From NCBI GenBank assembly GCA_030018645.1, contig JASEHX010000064.1:1-7542 (forward strand): DNA of 7,542 nucleotides, read 5' to 3'. The notes under the pieces were generated by a model. That model was not told the origin of the DNA and did no database searches. It saw nothing but the letters and a program-made list of their open reading frames with translations. Each line of letters starts with the position of its first letter. The stretch's first letter is position 1. A program made the translations under genes and the position numbers. The stretch comes from Candidatus Margulisiibacteriota bacterium. GTDB taxonomy: Bacteria; Margulisbacteria; WOR-1; O2-12-FULL-45-9. Shown here in pieces: positions 6,559 through 7,542 of this stretch.

Positions 6559-7542
6559 ATGAAAGCATTTGTCGGCATTATAGTTTATTTTTTGCTGGGG
6601 TTATCAAGTATCGTTTTTGCGGTTTCGCCCGAAGTGACCGGACTGGTCCCAGCTACGATTATCCAAGGATACTTTTTCAACGACCAACAGCCGCTGACCA
6701 TCAACGGCCGCAATTTTGTTTTGATTTCTACGGTTGAAATCGGGACAGATTCGATCGTTTATTTTTCCAGTGCTGAATCAGACACCACCATCGAAGTATG
6801 GGCGTTAATCAGCTCGTATGAAGCAGCGGGCAGCAGCGAAGTAGTTATTACGAATGCTTCCGGCGAACAAGGCAGCGGCTGGTTAAATGTGGTTACGCCG
6901 GAAGCGGGACCAACTTTTGAAACTTCTATCAACGGGACGGCATATCAACCGCCCGTGGCCGGGATCCCCTCCACTGAAGTGTCGGCGGAAGGATTTACGG
7001 CTTCATTCAATATTTATGCCTCTTCCGCGCCGCTTTCCTGGTCCCTTAGTCGGCTTTCCTTGATCATTAACGGAACTTCCTATCCCATTTCCAGCAGTAA
7101 TTTTACCCAAATCACTTCAACTTCCGCCGTTGTAACCTGCGAAGTGACGCCTTCCACTCCTTTTACTCAAGGGGCAACTCTCCTCGGCACTTTTTATGCC
7201 CAGGACAATTACGGAAATGCCGGTTCCGAATCGCTGGTCTTAGGGGTATGGGAGGATGCAGGAGGGGGGAGTGCGGGGCCGGGCGGCCGCGGGAAAAGCA
7301 TTCATGATTCAAAACAAAATTGTCCGGTTTATATCAAACCCAAGCCGCGGCCCGAAGACCCGACAAAGAACCGCAGTTATTATCGGCCGGGCAAGGAAGA
7401 TTTTGACTTCCAGTTAAAGTTAGCGGATTCAAATCTGTATGTGGGAGAGCAAGGAGTGCGGATATTGGGCATTAAAGCCAATGGGCAAAAAATAATTGAC
7501 TACGCGGTTCCGGGCTCATTTACCAGTAAAAAATCAGTTACT
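6559..7542 (+). CDS. Secreted protein with TIG/Ig-like domains, partial (open at right edge)
   Basis: The frame stays open from ATG 6559 to the window end, 328 residues with no stop. A signal peptide covers 1-21 (MKAFVGIIVYFLLG, cleavage after IVFA). Residues about 22-113 resemble a TIG/IPT Ig-like fold: VTGLVPATIIQG, LTINGRNF, VEIGTDSIVYFSS, then EVVITNASGEQGSGWLNVV. A second beta-sandwich-like region runs to about 232 (FTASFNIYASS...TFYAQDNYGNAGSES). It is followed by a glycine-rich linker (GGGSAGPGGRG) and a basic, proline-rich stretch (IKPKPRPEDP). A further region begins at about 285 (FDFQLKLADSNLYVGEQGV). TIG domains occur in surface and adhesive proteins, but no specific function can be read here. 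Spacing puts it in the operon with the beta-helix and PorV-SLH genes, so it may be another exported surface component. A C-terminal sorting tail, if present, lies outside the window. Confidence 0.8.
   Translation, partial: MKAFVGIIVYFLLGLSSIVFAVSPEVTGLVPATIIQGYFFNDQQPLTINGRNFVLISTVEIGTDSIVYFSSAESDTTIEVWALISSYEAAGSSEVVITNASGEQGSGWLNVVTPEAGPTFETSINGTAYQPPVAGIPSTEVSAEGFTASFNIYASSAPLSWSLSRLSLIINGTSYPISSSNFTQITSTSAVVTCEVTPSTPFTQGATLLGTFYAQDNYGNAGSESLVLGVWEDAGGGSAGPGGRGKSIHDSKQNCPVYIKPKPRPEDPTKNRSYYRPGKEDFDFQLKLADSNLYVGEQGVRILGIKANGQKIIDYAVPGSFTSKKSVT

Overview
The window carries a cluster of exported and cell-envelope genes plus one tRNA. It looks like a diderm bacterium from a deep or poorly cultured lineage. 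Of the five protein genes, four encode clear cleavable signal peptides and one encodes a lipoprotein. Two encode PorV/PorQ-type (UPF0164-like) outer-membrane beta-barrels, and one of these is fused to S-layer-homology (SLH) domains. One encodes a large beta-helix protein ending in a type IX-secretion-like C-terminal domain. PorV-like barrels, SLH domains and secretion-tail domains together recall Margulisbacteria (WOR-1/Saganbacteria) or Elusimicrobia rather than typical Bacteroidota. That placement is inference from gene content only.

Layout. (1) 1-921, minus strand: a PorV-like barrel protein, cut off by the left window edge. (2) 922-970: a compact divergent intergenic region with a good extended -10 promoter for gene 1. 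(3) 971-1783, plus: an all-helical lipoprotein of unknown function. (4) 1788-1859, plus: tRNA-Glu(CTC), packed directly behind the lipoprotein's tandem stop codons. (5) 1866-1893: a sigma-70-like promoter. (6) 1922-5038, plus: a 1038-residue secreted protein with three carboxypeptidase-regulatory-like beta-sandwiches, a long right-handed beta-helix, an Ig-like module and a C-terminal secretion-tail-like domain. (7) 5022-6533, plus: a PorV-like barrel with C-terminal SLH repeats, starting inside the end of gene 6. (8) 6559 to the window end, plus: a secreted protein with a TIG/Ig-like domain, open at the right edge.

Genes 6 to 8 look like one operon: a 17-base overlap, then a 25-base gap, with no terminator seen. 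In known type IX systems PorV is the outer-membrane shuttle that receives cargo with a C-terminal Ig-like tail. A tail-bearing surface protein translationally coupled to a PorV relative that also carries a peptidoglycan-binding SLH module suggests a dedicated cargo/carrier pair for surface display. That functional link is inferred from family knowledge and gene order. No stretch over 300 bases lacks a gene.
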